A stretch of 38,864 nucleotides of DNA from ANME-2 cluster archaeon (GCA_019429385.1 JAHYIS010000027.1:1-38864); one strand, 5' to 3'. Positions 18,029-26,762 are shown, counted from the stretch's first letter. The notes: generated from the sequence alone by a model not told the origin. Program-made: numbers and translations.

Positions 18029-18947
18029 ACCTATGATGTACGAGGGCGGGGTCTACAAGCATAACCTACTTGTGGAACTGGTCGAGGACCTGGGAGGTTA
18101 TATTCTCCAGAAGAATATCATGCAGACCGAAATCGTTATGATCATGCTGGTACCGATGAAGGATATCCATCTGGTTGAGGATATGACCAAAAAGCTGCTG
18201 GGTGAGTTGACCAGGGCACCGCTCTCGGGCGCTGAGATAGCTGTGGTGGCTCCTACGCTGGCCTATCATCACCTTCCGCATCTTGACTGTGATATTGCCG
18301 AGTTCTTGCGCCGTAAAGGGGCGAAGACCAACATGATAGGCCTGAGCAGGGGTGTCGGTTCACGGATATGCCAGATAAACGCTTATGAACGGGACCTTAT
18401 CAATGAGCATGATATAGCTGTGTATATCTTTGGGAATTTTAAGCATTGCATTACAGAGTCGAAGCCGAGATTGTTTGAAGGAATTGAGATACCCATAGTG
18501 GTGACCGGTGCTCCCGATATAGCTCCTGACGGGGTGAAAAATGCTGAAGTGTATGTGAGCATGCTGGGAAGGGTAGCTCACCGCATGCGAAAGGGGGATG
18601 AGATGCATGCCATGGACCGGGTGGTGGCTGAAGTCGGCAAGATCCTGGATACCCTGCGGGAAGATATTGGCAAGGACCAGCAGTCTGTGATGCCGCCCAG
18701 GGTGAAGAAAGAGATCGAGGACCAGGTGCCTGAAATTAAGAAGGTGTTGTCTCCGCTGCCGATCACGTTGAGGTTGAAGGGGCTAAAGGTGAAGCTGGAT
18801 TACGATGAGTTCCGTGAGAAGATAGGCGAAGTGTCTTTTGTGGAAGGCCTGAAGCTGAAGGATATCGCTGATATCAGGCGCAGTAATATGAAGAATTTTA
18901 TTCTGGTGGATATCAAGCCGAAGAGTGAAACGGGGTATGTGATTTAG
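18021..18947 (+). CDS. mmp7: Methanogenesis marker protein 7
   Basis: 308 aa from ATG 18021 (MLEPMMYEGGVYKHNLLVEL), inside the end of mmp17. Conserved stretches: APTLAYHHLPHLDCDIAEFLRR, GLSRGVGSRICQINAYER, FGNFKHCITESKP and VVTGAPDIAPDGVKNAEVYV; the three Cys in these are candidate Fe-S ligands. Mmp7 belongs to the Mcr activation complex and helps bind complex Fe-S clusters related to nitrogenase precursor clusters. Last gene of the operon; a T-run follows at 18961-18967. Confidence 0.9.
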   Translation: MLEPMMYEGGVYKHNLLVELVEDLGGYILQKNIMQTEIVMIMLVPMKDIHLVEDMTKKLLGELTRAPLSGAEIAVVAPTLAYHHLPHLDCDIAEFLRRKGAKTNMIGLSRGVGSRICQINAYERDLINEHDIAVYIFGNFKHCITESKPRLFEGIEIPIVVTGAPDIAPDGVKNAEVYVSMLGRVAHRMRKGDEMHAMDRVVAEVGKILDTLREDIGKDQQSVMPPRVKKEIEDQVPEIKKVLSPLPITLRLKGLKVKLDYDEFREKIGEVSFVEGLKLKDIADIRRSNMKNFILVDIKPKSETGYVI

Positions 18948-19072
18948 GGGCAGCCGAGATTTTTTTGGTCTTTGATTTGGATTGCCTCTGAAATTCCCCC
19001 ATTCACATCACAACCGACTGCTCTATCCTCTCATGACAGGTACACCCTAATCCAGAAAATAAGCTTCGTCAT

Positions 19073-19123
19073 ACAAGAAAATCCTATGGCCGGATTAACT
19101 TGAGTACACAAAGTTATACGTTA
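19073..19123 (+). repeat. Inverted repeat copy A (partner at 23794-23848)
   Basis: 51 nt. Its reverse complement recurs at 23794-23848. A 12-nt outer part (ACAAGAAAATCC) is identical; a 30-nt inner part starting ATTAACTTGAGTACA matches at 28 positions; the stretch between differs by a 4-nt gap. It lies in the gap between mmp7 and the frameshifted 4-TM gene. No other copy was noticed in the window. Confidence 0.8.
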
Positions 19124-19179
19124 GGTACTGCCAGAAACACTCAAATACCCTCATCTCATAAAAAGAACAGGCGATTAAC

Positions 19180-19652
19180 ATGGACAAGGTTGACAGTTCA
19201 CAATTCCAGGGGTATATCTGGTAGGCCAGGTAATTGCCACCAGCGTAGGAGCCCTATTGCTTGCTCTTGAAGACTTTGCCGGATTCTACTACGGGAACTA
19301 TTACCTGGGTATTGAAACCTATGGATATATCTACCTTGGCTCAGGTTTCATGGCCTCGATCCTGATACTCCTTGGACTGGCGGGTCTGCTCATATCCCTC
19401 CGCGCCGCCATTATCAGCCTCCAGGCAAAAGACAATGCTACGCTTGAGATGCTGGAACACAACGCACGCATAACGATGAAAGGCGCTGGTTTCACGGTAT
19501 TGCTATCAGGACTGGGTGCAATCGTCTTTGGCATAAGTTCCACCATTGACGAAACTGGCTGGTGGCTGGATGGAGGGTTCTACGGAGCGTTCATTGGCGG
19601 TTTACTGGTACTTTTCTTTGGTAAACTGATAATAGACAGGATAAAAACATGA
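19180..19652 (+). pseudogene. Four-helix membrane protein, 1-nt frameshift near the start
   Basis: ATG at 19180 opens MDKVDSSQFQGYIW and stops at TAG 19222. One extra base in the GGGG run at 19209-19212 would restore MDKVDSSQFQGVYLVGQVIA and continue to 19652 as a protein of about 158 aa with four membrane helices (first at GVYLVGQVIATSVGALLLAL, then YLGSGFMASILILLGLAGLL, FTVLLSGLGAIVFGI and GAFIGGLLVLFFGKLII). The longest intact frame starts only at a TTG (19257), which would lose the first helix. So it is either a recent frameshift or a base-call error in a homopolymer. Family not recognised. Confidence 0.65.
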
Positions 19653-19752
19653 CATCCTCTTTTGCACACTCCTGTTGTACCGAACTATAAATGGCTAAAC
19701 TTTTCTACATGAATGACATAGTCTTCCCATCAGCATTCTGGAGAGGAGCATC

Positions 19753-20328
19753 ATGGAGAAAAGCATTACATATTTCGAAAAATCCGGGAAAGAGAACACC
19801 GCCTCCGTAATCGAAGCGGTCAGGAACCGCGTCCTTGAACTGGGTATCAAGGAAGTGGTTGTGGCAAGCACCTCTGGCAAGACAGGAGTGGCTATGGCAG
19901 AAGCCTTGCAAGAGGAGGATATCAACCTGGTAGTAGTAACCCATCAGTATGGAGCCCACGATGAAGGCAGATGGGACATGGATAGCAAGTATGTCTCACG
20001 ATTGAATGAACTGGGTGTTGAAATCGTCTCCCAGTCCCACATGTTCTCAGGTATTGAGAAATCCCTGTCCAAAGAGACAGGAGGGGTCAGCCGGATAGAA
20101 ATAGTGGCCGACACCCTGCGCAAGCTCTTTGGCAAAGGCTTTAAAGTGGCAGTGGAAGTCGTAATAATGGCAGCGGATTCCGGCGCCCTGACCATGGAAG
20201 GCGAGGTCATCGCTGTAGGCGGGACCGCGTATGGTGCTGATGTGGCCTGTGTGATCAAACCTGCCCATTCCAATAATTTCTACGGTTTGCAGATACGGGA
20301 GATAATCTGCATGCCAAGAGAAAAATAA
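19753..20328 (+). CDS. Pyruvate kinase C-terminal (alpha/beta) domain protein
   Basis: 191 aa, only the C-terminal alpha/beta domain of pyruvate kinase, without the catalytic barrel. VVVASTSGKTGVAMAEAL resembles the phosphate/effector-binding loop of that domain. Stand-alone proteins of this type are frequent in archaea; their function is not established. GGAGAGG at 19740-19746 precedes the ATG, and a TATA-like CTATAAATGG lies at 19685-19694, so it has its own promoter. Confidence 0.75.
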   Translation: MEKSITYFEKSGKENTASVIEAVRNRVLELGIKEVVVASTSGKTGVAMAEALQEEDINLVVVTHQYGAHDEGRWDMDSKYVSRLNELGVEIVSQSHMFSGIEKSLSKETGGVSRIEIVADTLRKLFGKGFKVAVEVVIMAADSGALTMEGEVIAVGGTAYGADVACVIKPAHSNNFYGLQIREIICMPREK

Positions 20329-20463
20329 TAGGTTCGAACAGAAATGTATCAATATACAATTTGCTCATTCAATGTATGAACAGTAACCACAAATCCCTTA
20401 AATGGCAAAGAACCAATACAAATGAATGAATAGTATTTGTTATCAAGAGGTGTCAATAAATAT

Positions 20464-21339
20464 ATGAGAAAATGGAATACGGACTGGGGATTACAGGGCA
20501 GGATGCTGTTCACCATGTTCCTGCTCGCGGCAGTGTACTTGTTCTTCCTGGCATTTTTATCGTACCAGGGTGCAGGGATGAATGTCATGATCATCTTTAT
20601 TGGAGGATTCATGTTCATCCAGTATTTCCTGTCAGATAAACTGGTCCTTATGAGCATGGGGGCTAAGGTAGTATCTGAAAGTGAAGAGCCACAGCTTCAT
20701 GAAATGATCTCACGGCTATGCGCCATGGCAGACATCCACAAACCAAGAGTGGCTGTGGTCAACAGCTCGGTTCCCAATGCTTTTGCAACGGGCCGGAGTC
20801 CAAAGAATGCTGTAGTAGCTGTAACTACCGGTATCATGAAAACCCTGACTTCCAGTGAACTGGAAGCAGTTATTGCCCATGAACTGAGCCATATAAAGAA
20901 CCGGGACGTTATGGTAATGACCATTGCCAGTTTCCTCTCGACAGTGGCGTTCTTCCTTGTGCGGTACCTCCTGTTCTTCGGAGGGGGCAGAGACAGGCAG
21001 TCCGGCGGCATCATGGGGGTATGGCTGGTATCCATATTAGTCTGGGTCATCAGTCTCCTGCTTATCAGGACCCTTTCCCGGTACCGTGAATTCTCGGCAG
21101 ACAGAGGGTCGGCCCTTATCACGGGAGCACCTTCTCATCTGGCATCTGCCCTCATGAAAATAAGCGGTATCATGCCCAGGATACCAACTGACGACCTGAG
21201 AAAAGTGGAGGGCATGAACGCTTTCTTCATTATCCCTGCACTATCGGGTTCATCCATTATGCACCTGTTCTCGACTCATCCGTCAGTCGAGAAACGCATT
21301 GCTGCACTCGAAAAATTAGAAACAGAGCTGGAAATGTAA
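20464..21339 (+). CDS. htpX: HtpX-family membrane zinc metalloprotease
   Basis: 291 aa from ATG 20464 (AAGAGGTG at about 20445-20452 upstream). Two N-terminal helices (residues about 15-35 and 40-60), zinc site HELSH at 139-143, and third ligand E209 in REFSADR; further helices lie between. HtpX cleaves misfolded membrane proteins at the cytoplasmic side. It overlaps pspAB by TAATG, forming a two-gene operon, and this pair converges on pspA-pspAA. Confidence 0.93.
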   Translation: MRKWNTDWGLQGRMLFTMFLLAAVYLFFLAFLSYQGAGMNVMIIFIGGFMFIQYFLSDKLVLMSMGAKVVSESEEPQLHEMISRLCAMADIHKPRVAVVNSSVPNAFATGRSPKNAVVAVTTGIMKTLTSSELEAVIAHELSHIKNRDVMVMTIASFLSTVAFFLVRYLLFFGGGRDRQSGGIMGVWLVSILVWVISLLLIRTLSRYREFSADRGSALITGAPSHLASALMKISGIMPRIPTDDLRKVEGMNAFFIIPALSGSSIMHLFSTHPSVEKRIAALEKLETELEM

Positions 21340-21902
21340 TGGGATTCCTGGATGCTCTATTGGGGAAGAGTAAACTTCCCAAAGCAAAGGTAGACAGGCT
21401 TTTTGCCATTTCAACAGCCAGCATTACTCTTGATGTTAACCTGGGATTAAAACCCGGCGGGTCAGCCGGCATCTGTTTTAAATCCATGGAATCTTCCCGG
21501 TATGCGGCGGCACGTCTGGAAATTGAGGAGCTGCTCCAGTATAGCTGTAAGGAGACCGGTACTGAATACAGGGTGCAAAAGGATGAATTCAATTATTTGT
21601 GGGTACTGCTCAAGGACCCGGATTTCGAAGACCTGGTAACCAACATCCATCTCATTTCCCAGACCCTTATCGAGCAGGATTTCAGTGAACAATTATTATG
21701 TGCCATTTACCGGTTCCAGGGTGAAAGTACAGTCTACTGGATCTACAATTACAAGCAGGGGGGTTATTATCCATTTGTACCCAAAGGTGACCACCAGAGG
21801 GATAACAACCTGGAATTCAGGCTCAGGTCAGTGATGGACAGCGAACTTCCCATTGAGAAAAATGTGGAAAAATGGTACCCTCTCTGGGGGATACCATTTT
21901 AA
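21339..21902 (+). CDS. pspAB: PspA-associated protein PspAB
   Basis: 187 aa. N-terminal MGFLDALLGKSKLPKAKVDRLFAI and the central GTEYRVQKDEFNYLWVLLKDPDFEDLV are typical of the PspAB family, which is found next to htpX and pspA in Actinobacteria and archaea. No membrane helix; function unknown beyond its association with envelope stress. Stop-start overlap with htpX (TAATG) implies coupled synthesis. Confidence 0.85.
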   Translation: MGFLDALLGKSKLPKAKVDRLFAISTASITLDVNLGLKPGGSAGICFKSMESSRYAAARLEIEELLQYSCKETGTEYRVQKDEFNYLWVLLKDPDFEDLVTNIHLISQTLIEQDFSEQLLCAIYRFQGESTVYWIYNYKQGGYYPFVPKGDHQRDNNLEFRLRSVMDSELPIEKNVEKWYPLWGIPF

Positions 21903-21911
21903 TTGGACCTG

Positions 21912-22190
21912 TTAATCCTGAATAAGTCCTTCTCCACTGAAAATCCCGGCAGCTTCTTCCAGGCTCAGGTCAGCGGGGGGCACAATGATGTCGGATTCCA
22001 CGATCTCGGCATCATCCAGAGTCGTCCCGTTCTCTTTTATCGATGCTATCAGGTTACCAAGCTCCTTCTTGAAGTCGCGTTCATTTCTTTTTGCCACGTG
22101 ACCCACTATCCTGTTATCGATGACATTCAGTTCGTCCAGCAGACTGCTGGGGACCTTAAACTGCCCTTCACCCATTATCCTGACGATCAT
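21912..22190 (-). CDS. pspAA: PspA-associated protein PspAA
   Basis: 92 aa. MIVRIMGEGQFKVPSSLLDEL and the end DLSLEEAAGIFSGEGLI match the PspAA family: a small protein coded next to PspA in species that lack PspB/PspC. Thought to modulate PspA. Its ATG overlaps the pspA stop (ATGA at 22187-22190). The stop is 9 nt from the end of the convergent pspAB gene. Confidence 0.85.
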   Translation of the reverse strand: MIVRIMGEGQFKVPSSLLDELNVIDNRIVGHVAKRNERDFKKELGNLIASIKENGTTLDDAEIVESDIIVPPADLSLEEAAGIFSGEGLIQD

Positions 22191-22885
22191 TTGCCTACCT
22201 CCTCTTTCAGTGATGCAAGCTCGGATTCAATACTACTGGTGGCACTTATCTTTGCAAGCTCCCTTTCGATATCATCCTCTTTGCCGGTAAAATCTTCCAG
22301 CGTACCCTGTTCCAGCAGTTCATCAAGTGCGGCGGAACGTGCTTTCATGTTCTCTGTCTTCTCTTCTGCCCTCTGGACAGCAAGACCTACATCTGCCATC
22401 TCTTCACTGATACCTGTAATCGATTCCGTGATCTTGACCTGGGCTTCTGCTGCCGAGTACTGGGCCTTGATGGTCTCTTTCCTGGTCCTGAAGGATTCTA
22501 CCTTGGCAGACAGTCTTTTTTCAGCGACCTGGAGTTTTTCCTGTTCCCTGTTCAGGTCAGTGATCTGCTGGTCAAGGGAACTGACCTGGGACAATAGTTC
22601 ATTCTTTCTCTCCAGTGCAAGTCGTGCCAGGTCTTCCCGGCCGGCTTTGACAGCATCCCGGGCCTGCCCGTTCAGCTTATCAATATTCTGGTTCAGTTTT
22701 GCCTTTTGCAGTTCAAGCCGTTTCTTGGAAGTGGTTACTTCAGCAACGCCCCGCTTGACATTTTGTAACAATTCAAGTTGTTTCTGGTAGGAATAATCCA
22801 GGGTTTCCCGTGGGTCTTCCATCTTATCCATCAACTTGTTCATTTTTGCCTTTACTACAGTCCCCATTCGATTCAATAAACCCAT
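22187..22885 (-). CDS. pspA: PspA/IM30 (ESCRT-III-like) membrane-stress protein
   Basis: 232 aa, nearly all helical and coiled-coil. MGLLNRMGTVVKAKMNKLMDK is the amphipathic N-terminal membrane-binding helix, and DPRETLDYSYQKQLELLQNVKRG the typical second helix. PspA assembles into rods on damaged membranes and limits ion leak. A clear promoter lies upstream on the minus strand: TATA-like AAATATATA near 22919-22927 and AAGGAGAT just before the ATG. First gene of the pspA-pspAA operon. A long plus-strand ORF over this gene is only its shadow. Confidence 0.93.
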   Translation of the reverse strand: MGLLNRMGTVVKAKMNKLMDKMEDPRETLDYSYQKQLELLQNVKRGVAEVTTSKKRLELQKAKLNQNIDKLNGQARDAVKAGREDLARLALERKNELLSQVSSLDQQITDLNREQEKLQVAEKRLSAKVESFRTRKETIKAQYSAAEAQVKITESITGISEEMADVGLAVQRAEEKTENMKARSAALDELLEQGTLEDFTGKEDDIERELAKISATSSIESELASLKEEVGK

Positions 22886-23097
22886 ATTACTATCTCCTTG
22901 CTTTTGATGTTATCCCGTATATATTTCCCGTATTTGAATAATATTTCCCTTTACTTTTGCAATGCCCCGTTTATATCATTGATTGTAAAACAATATAAAT
23001 AATAGCCATTTACTTATCTATGAAATGAAATAGAACAATCAGGTTTATTAACTTCTCCTACAATCTAAAATAATATTTAACAAAGAGGTAGAATCTT

Positions 23098-23796
23098 ATG
23101 CGGGGAATGATATCAAAAAAGGATTTACACATGTTCGGATTGTTCGGTCTCATGCTTTTGCCGATATGCTACCTGATTTACACCAATGTACTTGGCAGCC
23201 AGTGGAACATACACCCGGTCCTCTTGATCTTATTACTGGCAAGCATGCTGGTTTTTTCATCCACGGAGATACCTGTCTACCGAATGAGGACAAAGAAACC
23301 GGATCTTTCCCAGGAGAACATCCAGCTGCTGGGTGAGTTCTATTCAGTACCGCTCGAAGACGAGTTTGATATCGGTGATGAACTGGTGTTCAATACCAGG
23401 ATCACGTTGAACCTGGGCGGTTTCATTTTACCGCTGTTGTTTTCAATGTATGCAGTGATCAATAATCCAGGTTTTGCAGCATTGGAGATCATGCTGATAG
23501 TCGTGATAGCCACTCACCTGTTAACTGAATTCAAATCCGGAATAGGTATGGTCATACCTGATCATATCGGGTTGCTCCCCATCCCCTTCGCACTGATACT
23601 CGATCCTGGTAATATTGCCACTGTAGTACTTGTTTCAGGTGTATTTGGTATCGTATTGGGAGTTATCCTGTCGTTGTTCAATATATCTGAACAAAACGAG
23701 GGCAGTGCATATATTAACCTGGGCGGTGTCGGTAATTTCAGGGCAATATACATTACCGTGATAATTGCAGTACTACTGTCTTATTTTAGTACATAA
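23098..23796 (+). CDS. DUF1614-like polytopic membrane protein
   Basis: 232 aa with about six or seven membrane helices (first FGLFGLMLLPICYLIYTNV, residues about 13-31). A soluble loop (QLLGEFYSVPLEDEFDIGDE) follows the second helix. The C terminus NLGGVGNFRAIYITVIIAVLL resembles the conserved end of DUF1614 proteins (GxGxFD-type motif before the last helix). Function unknown. GAGGT at 23083-23087 is the ribosome binding site. The stop codon is the first triplet of inverted repeat copy B. Divergent from pspA. Confidence 0.65.
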   Translation: MRGMISKKDLHMFGLFGLMLLPICYLIYTNVLGSQWNIHPVLLILLLASMLVFSSTEIPVYRMRTKKPDLSQENIQLLGEFYSVPLEDEFDIGDELVFNTRITLNLGGFILPLLFSMYAVINNPGFAALEIMLIVVIATHLLTEFKSGIGMVIPDHIGLLPIPFALILDPGNIATVVLVSGVFGIVLGVILSLFNISEQNEGSAYINLGGVGNFRAIYITVIIAVLLSYFST

Positions 23797-23848
23797 AGTA
23801 TAACTTTTTGTACTCAAGTTAATCCGACCGATGGGGGGATTTTCTTGT
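23794..23848 (-). repeat. Inverted repeat copy B (partner at 19073-19123)
   Basis: 55 nt, inverted relative to copy A, starting with the TAA stop of the membrane protein gene and ending 40 nt before the enolase stop. Contains a run of six G. See copy A for the match. Confidence 0.8.
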
Positions 23849-23887
23849 TCCCTGTAAGTACCGTATCACCGGGATAGAATCGGAATT

Positions 23888-25159
23888 TCAAATCCTCATA
23901 TAGTGGGCCGCTTCACCAAGCTCTTCCTCAATGCGCATAAGCTGGTTGTATTTACCGGTACGTTCACTTCTGGCAGGTGCTCCGGTCTTGATAAGTTCAG
24001 CACCCAGTGCCACAGAGATATCGGCTATCATAGTATCCTCGGTCTCTGCTGAACGGTGACTCACCACCACACTGTACCCGTTGTGGTGTGCGGTGGTTGC
24101 GGCATCGAAGGCTTCACTCAGGCTTCCTATCTGGTTAACCTTGAGCAATAATGAGTTACATGCTCCCATCTCAATTCCTATTTTAAGGCGCTCTACATTG
24201 GTAACGAAAAGGTCATCTCCAACAATTATGGTGTTGGGCAGTTCCTCGGTAAGGTTTGCAAAATCCATAAAAGCCTCTTCTTCAAAAGCATCTTCTATCA
24301 AATAAACAGGATACGTGTTCACCAGGTCGAGATAATAATCAACGAGTTCGCCTGCGTTTAGCTGTTCGCCATCAATGTAGTATTTGCCATCTTTATAGAA
24401 GGATGAAGCTGCAGCGTCAATACCAATGGTGATATCATCTTCGGTATACCCGGCCATATCAATGGCATCCGTTATGGCGTCCATAGCATCTGCAGTAATA
24501 CTCAACGGCGGGGCATATCCGCCTTCGTAACCTACGTTCGTAGCTCCTGAGCCATATTTTTCCTTGAGGATATCACCCAGGACATGGTAGGTCTCTGCAG
24601 CCCACCTTAATCCTTCCCGGAAGGTCTCGGCTCCTTTCGGCTGTATCATGAATTCCTGAATTGAAAGGTCATTGCCGGCATGCTGTCCACCGTTTATGAT
24701 ATTGAGGGTTGGGACCGGTAAGGTGAATGAATTTGTGCCTCCAAGGTACTGATAGAGTGGGATGTTCAATGAATTGGCTGCCGCACGGGCCACTGCAAGA
24801 CTTACACCCAGGATGGCATTGGCACCCAAGACGGACTTATTCTGTGTACCGTCCAGTTCTATCATCATCAGGTCAATTTCCCGCTGACGCCGCGCATCCA
24901 TTCCTATGATCTCGGGACCCAGTTGAGCATTCACGTTGTGGACAGCTGAAAGTACTCCCTTGCCACGGTAGCGTTTATCCCTGTCACGCATTTCAAGTGC
25001 TTCATTCGAACCGGTAGATGCACCACTGGGAACACTGGCCCGTCCAAAACCCCTTGACCGGGTATCGCGACAATATGTTGATATATCAACTTCTACGGTT
25101 GGATTTCCTCTGGAATCCAGTATCTCTCTTGCATATACCTTTTCAATCTCAAAAACCAC
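23888..25159 (-). CDS. eno: Enolase
   Basis: 423 aa. Converts 2-phosphoglycerate to phosphoenolpyruvate in glycolysis and gluconeogenesis; cytoplasmic Mg enzyme. REILDSRGNPTVEV (residues 11-24), SVPSGASTGSNEALE, INGGQHAGNDLSIQEF, the metal ligands in IEDAFEEE and GDDLFVTN, catalytic lysine in LLLKVNQIG, and SHRSAETED are all present. GTG start at 25157-25159 after GGTGAT. Monocistronic, with a TATA-like TTAAATAG upstream near 25188-25195. Confidence 0.96.
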   Translation of the reverse strand: MVFEIEKVYAREILDSRGNPTVEVDISTYCRDTRSRGFGRASVPSGASTGSNEALEMRDRDKRYRGKGVLSAVHNVNAQLGPEIIGMDARRQREIDLMMIELDGTQNKSVLGANAILGVSLAVARAAANSLNIPLYQYLGGTNSFTLPVPTLNIINGGQHAGNDLSIQEFMIQPKGAETFREGLRWAAETYHVLGDILKEKYGSGATNVGYEGGYAPPLSITADAMDAITDAIDMAGYTEDDITIGIDAAASSFYKDGKYYIDGEQLNAGELVDYYLDLVNTYPVYLIEDAFEEEAFMDFANLTEELPNTIIVGDDLFVTNVERLKIGIEMGACNSLLLKVNQIGSLSEAFDAATTAHHNGYSVVVSHRSAETEDTMIADISVALGAELIKTGAPARSERTGKYNQLMRIEEELGEAAHYMRI

Positions 25160-25216
25160 AATATCACCACTTAGAGATTGTACAAAGGACTATTTAAGCA
25201 TAAATGCTTTTTGTCG

Positions 25217-25248
25217 AGATAAAAAAAAGAAACGGGGCAAGTAGCCCC
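25217..25248 (-). terminator. Hairpin plus T-run after the RPA operon
   Basis: On the minus strand GGGGC (25248-25244) pairs with GCCCC (25238-25234) around a 5-nt loop, followed by TTTCTTTTTTTTAT. It lies 15 nt past the stop of the RPA-associated gene and before the enolase promoter. Confidence 0.65.
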
Positions 25249-25262
25249 TGTAATACACTGTA

Positions 25263-25829
25263 TCAATCCTGCGAGTATTCTTTTAATGCATCCACCAGCA
25301 TCTGTTTATACACTGAAACATCAGTATTATAGTGCTCCCTGGCTTTTGTGGCATCGGGGCTGTTACCGTTGAGGTTATTGATACGTTCTATTGTACGCTG
25401 TGCAGTCTCCACTACCCAGCGCCCCCTGGTTGCTTCGTCCACCACATGCACACTTTCCGGTCTTACCGAGGTCAGGATGGTACCGTCTTCGGTCTGGTAT
25501 GTACTGGGCTTACCCACGATGGCAATATATGCTGGTGCTTCTATTTCTGCTATGGCCCTGGCAGCTTCAGGCTGGTACTGTCCGGCATATATGATAAACG
25601 CGCCGGTAGGGTCTACCACGCGTGCCCGCCAGTATTCTGCGTCAGTTCCGATATCCTCCTTCTCAGTCAGCGTACCCACGATGAACATCCTGTTTATCTT
25701 TGCACCGGTAGGTGTCAAGAGATACTGGGGTGAATACTGGTCATTGCTATCCTTGAAGGACAGATCGGAATCCCTGAACTCCTGTGCAAACACCCTGTGT
25801 GCAACTTCCCTTGTGTATTGTGATGCCAT
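25263..25829 (-). CDS. RPA-associated OB-fold protein (COG3390)
   Basis: 188 aa. N-terminal TREVAHRVFAQEFRDSDLSF is the family signature, followed by a single OB fold (NRMFIVGTLTEKEDIG, YWRARVVDPTGAFIIYAGQY, AYIAIVGKPSTY). Such proteins are always coded beside archaeal RPA and are thought to form a complex with it on ssDNA. The start lies 3 nt after the rpa stop, so the two are cotranslated. Confidence 0.88.
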   Translation of the reverse strand: MASQYTREVAHRVFAQEFRDSDLSFKDSNDQYSPQYLLTPTGAKINRMFIVGTLTEKEDIGTDAEYWRARVVDPTGAFIIYAGQYQPEAARAIAEIEAPAYIAIVGKPSTYQTEDGTILTSVRPESVHVVDEATRGRWVVETAQRTIERINNLNGNSPDATKAREHYNTDVSVYKQMLVDALKEYSQD

Positions 25830-25832
25830 TGT

Positions 25833-26762
25833 TCAGGCCTCCAGCTGGGTCAAAAGAGCATTAACCTTACCCGCTTCCATGAGCGTGAGAGGTGAGACTT
25901 TCTCAACCAGTATATACCGGTCAAGTCTTGGACCATTGATCAGATAATATTTACCCAATAACTTTTCTGCCATCTTTTCAAGCACTACTTCCTGGTTAAG
26001 TTCCTGGGTGGCCATCTGCTTTGCTTCATCCAGGGTAATACCGGTTAGCTGCTCTGTCACTTCACGATTGACCAGTGCATCCTGTACTATCAGTCCGTCG
26101 TCTATCACTGCCTTGATGCGCAGGTCATAAGTCCCTTCCACTTTACCATGTTCACCGCAGACCCCTTTGATAAGAGCACGGTTGCATTCAGTGCACCGCT
26201 TTATCAGACCTGAACCGGCCTGTATATCCACCATCGCACCGGTAAACTCGACATCCACAGTGCCAATTTCGATATCCTTCTGGATCTCTTCGATCTGGCT
26301 GGTGCGGTTCATGTTTATCTGGAAGCGTCCCTGGTAGCTGCTTGTGACCACGTTCTTGAAGTGGTAGCTCTTTCCTTCCACCAGGGCAGGCAACTCGGCA
26401 CGGGCCCACTTTGTGAACTTGATGGTGCCTGTTTCATCTCCTATCAGGCCCACCTGGTCAATGCTCTCATGATTATTATCCCAGAGTTGTGCCACCTTGA
26501 CCGTGAGGTTTACCCATCTGCCGTCAGTGGTAATTTCATTTACCTTAATCGTGGATACTTCATTGTCCCGTACGTAGAAATCCCCACGCGGGATATTGTA
26601 CTCCTTAAGAAAATAGTTCACCACACTTCGGTGTGCTTCTTCAGCCGGAACCTTGAACTCGTTCACAAGTTTATCAAGTCGACTTTCAATTTCGTTACCG
26701 GGTATGTTAATACCCCTCTGGCTAAAACGCCCTTCAATCTGCTTTGCTGTTTCTTTTATCAT
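25833..26762 (-). CDS. rpa: Replication protein A with zinc finger
   Basis: 309 aa. ssDNA-binding protein for replication and repair. An N-terminal helical region (1-65) is followed by an OB fold (VNLTVKVAQLWDNN, GTIKFTKWARAELP, about 82-160) and a zinc finger with C190, C193, C202 and H205 before a second OB-like region. This resembles the smaller RPA forms of Euryarchaeota with one or two OB folds plus a zinc finger. Divergent from the sulfite reductase gene across 168 nt. Confidence 0.9.
   Translation of the reverse strand: MIKETAKQIEGRFSQRGINIPGNEIESRLDKLVNEFKVPAEEAHRSVVNYFLKEYNIPRGDFYVRDNEVSTIKVNEITTDGRWVNLTVKVAQLWDNNHESIDQVGLIGDETGTIKFTKWARAELPALVEGKSYHFKNVVTSSYQGRFQINMNRTSQIEEIQKDIEIGTVDVEFTGAMVDIQAGSGLIKRCTECNRALIKGVCGEHGKVEGTYDLRIKAVIDDGLIVQDALVNREVTEQLTGITLDEAKQMATQELNQEVVLEKMAEKLLGKYYLINGPRLDRYILVEKVSPLTLMEAGKVNALLTQLEA

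Noticed and set aside
19205-19225. Programmed frameshift in the 4-TM gene
   Set aside because: A simple GGGG run without slippery heptamer or downstream structure; mutation or base-call error is simpler.
21903-22790. Long plus-strand ORF (295 codons) opposite pspA and pspAA
   Set aside because: Serine-rich translation with no family sequence, and it lies antisense to two clearly recognised genes; codon-mirror shadow.
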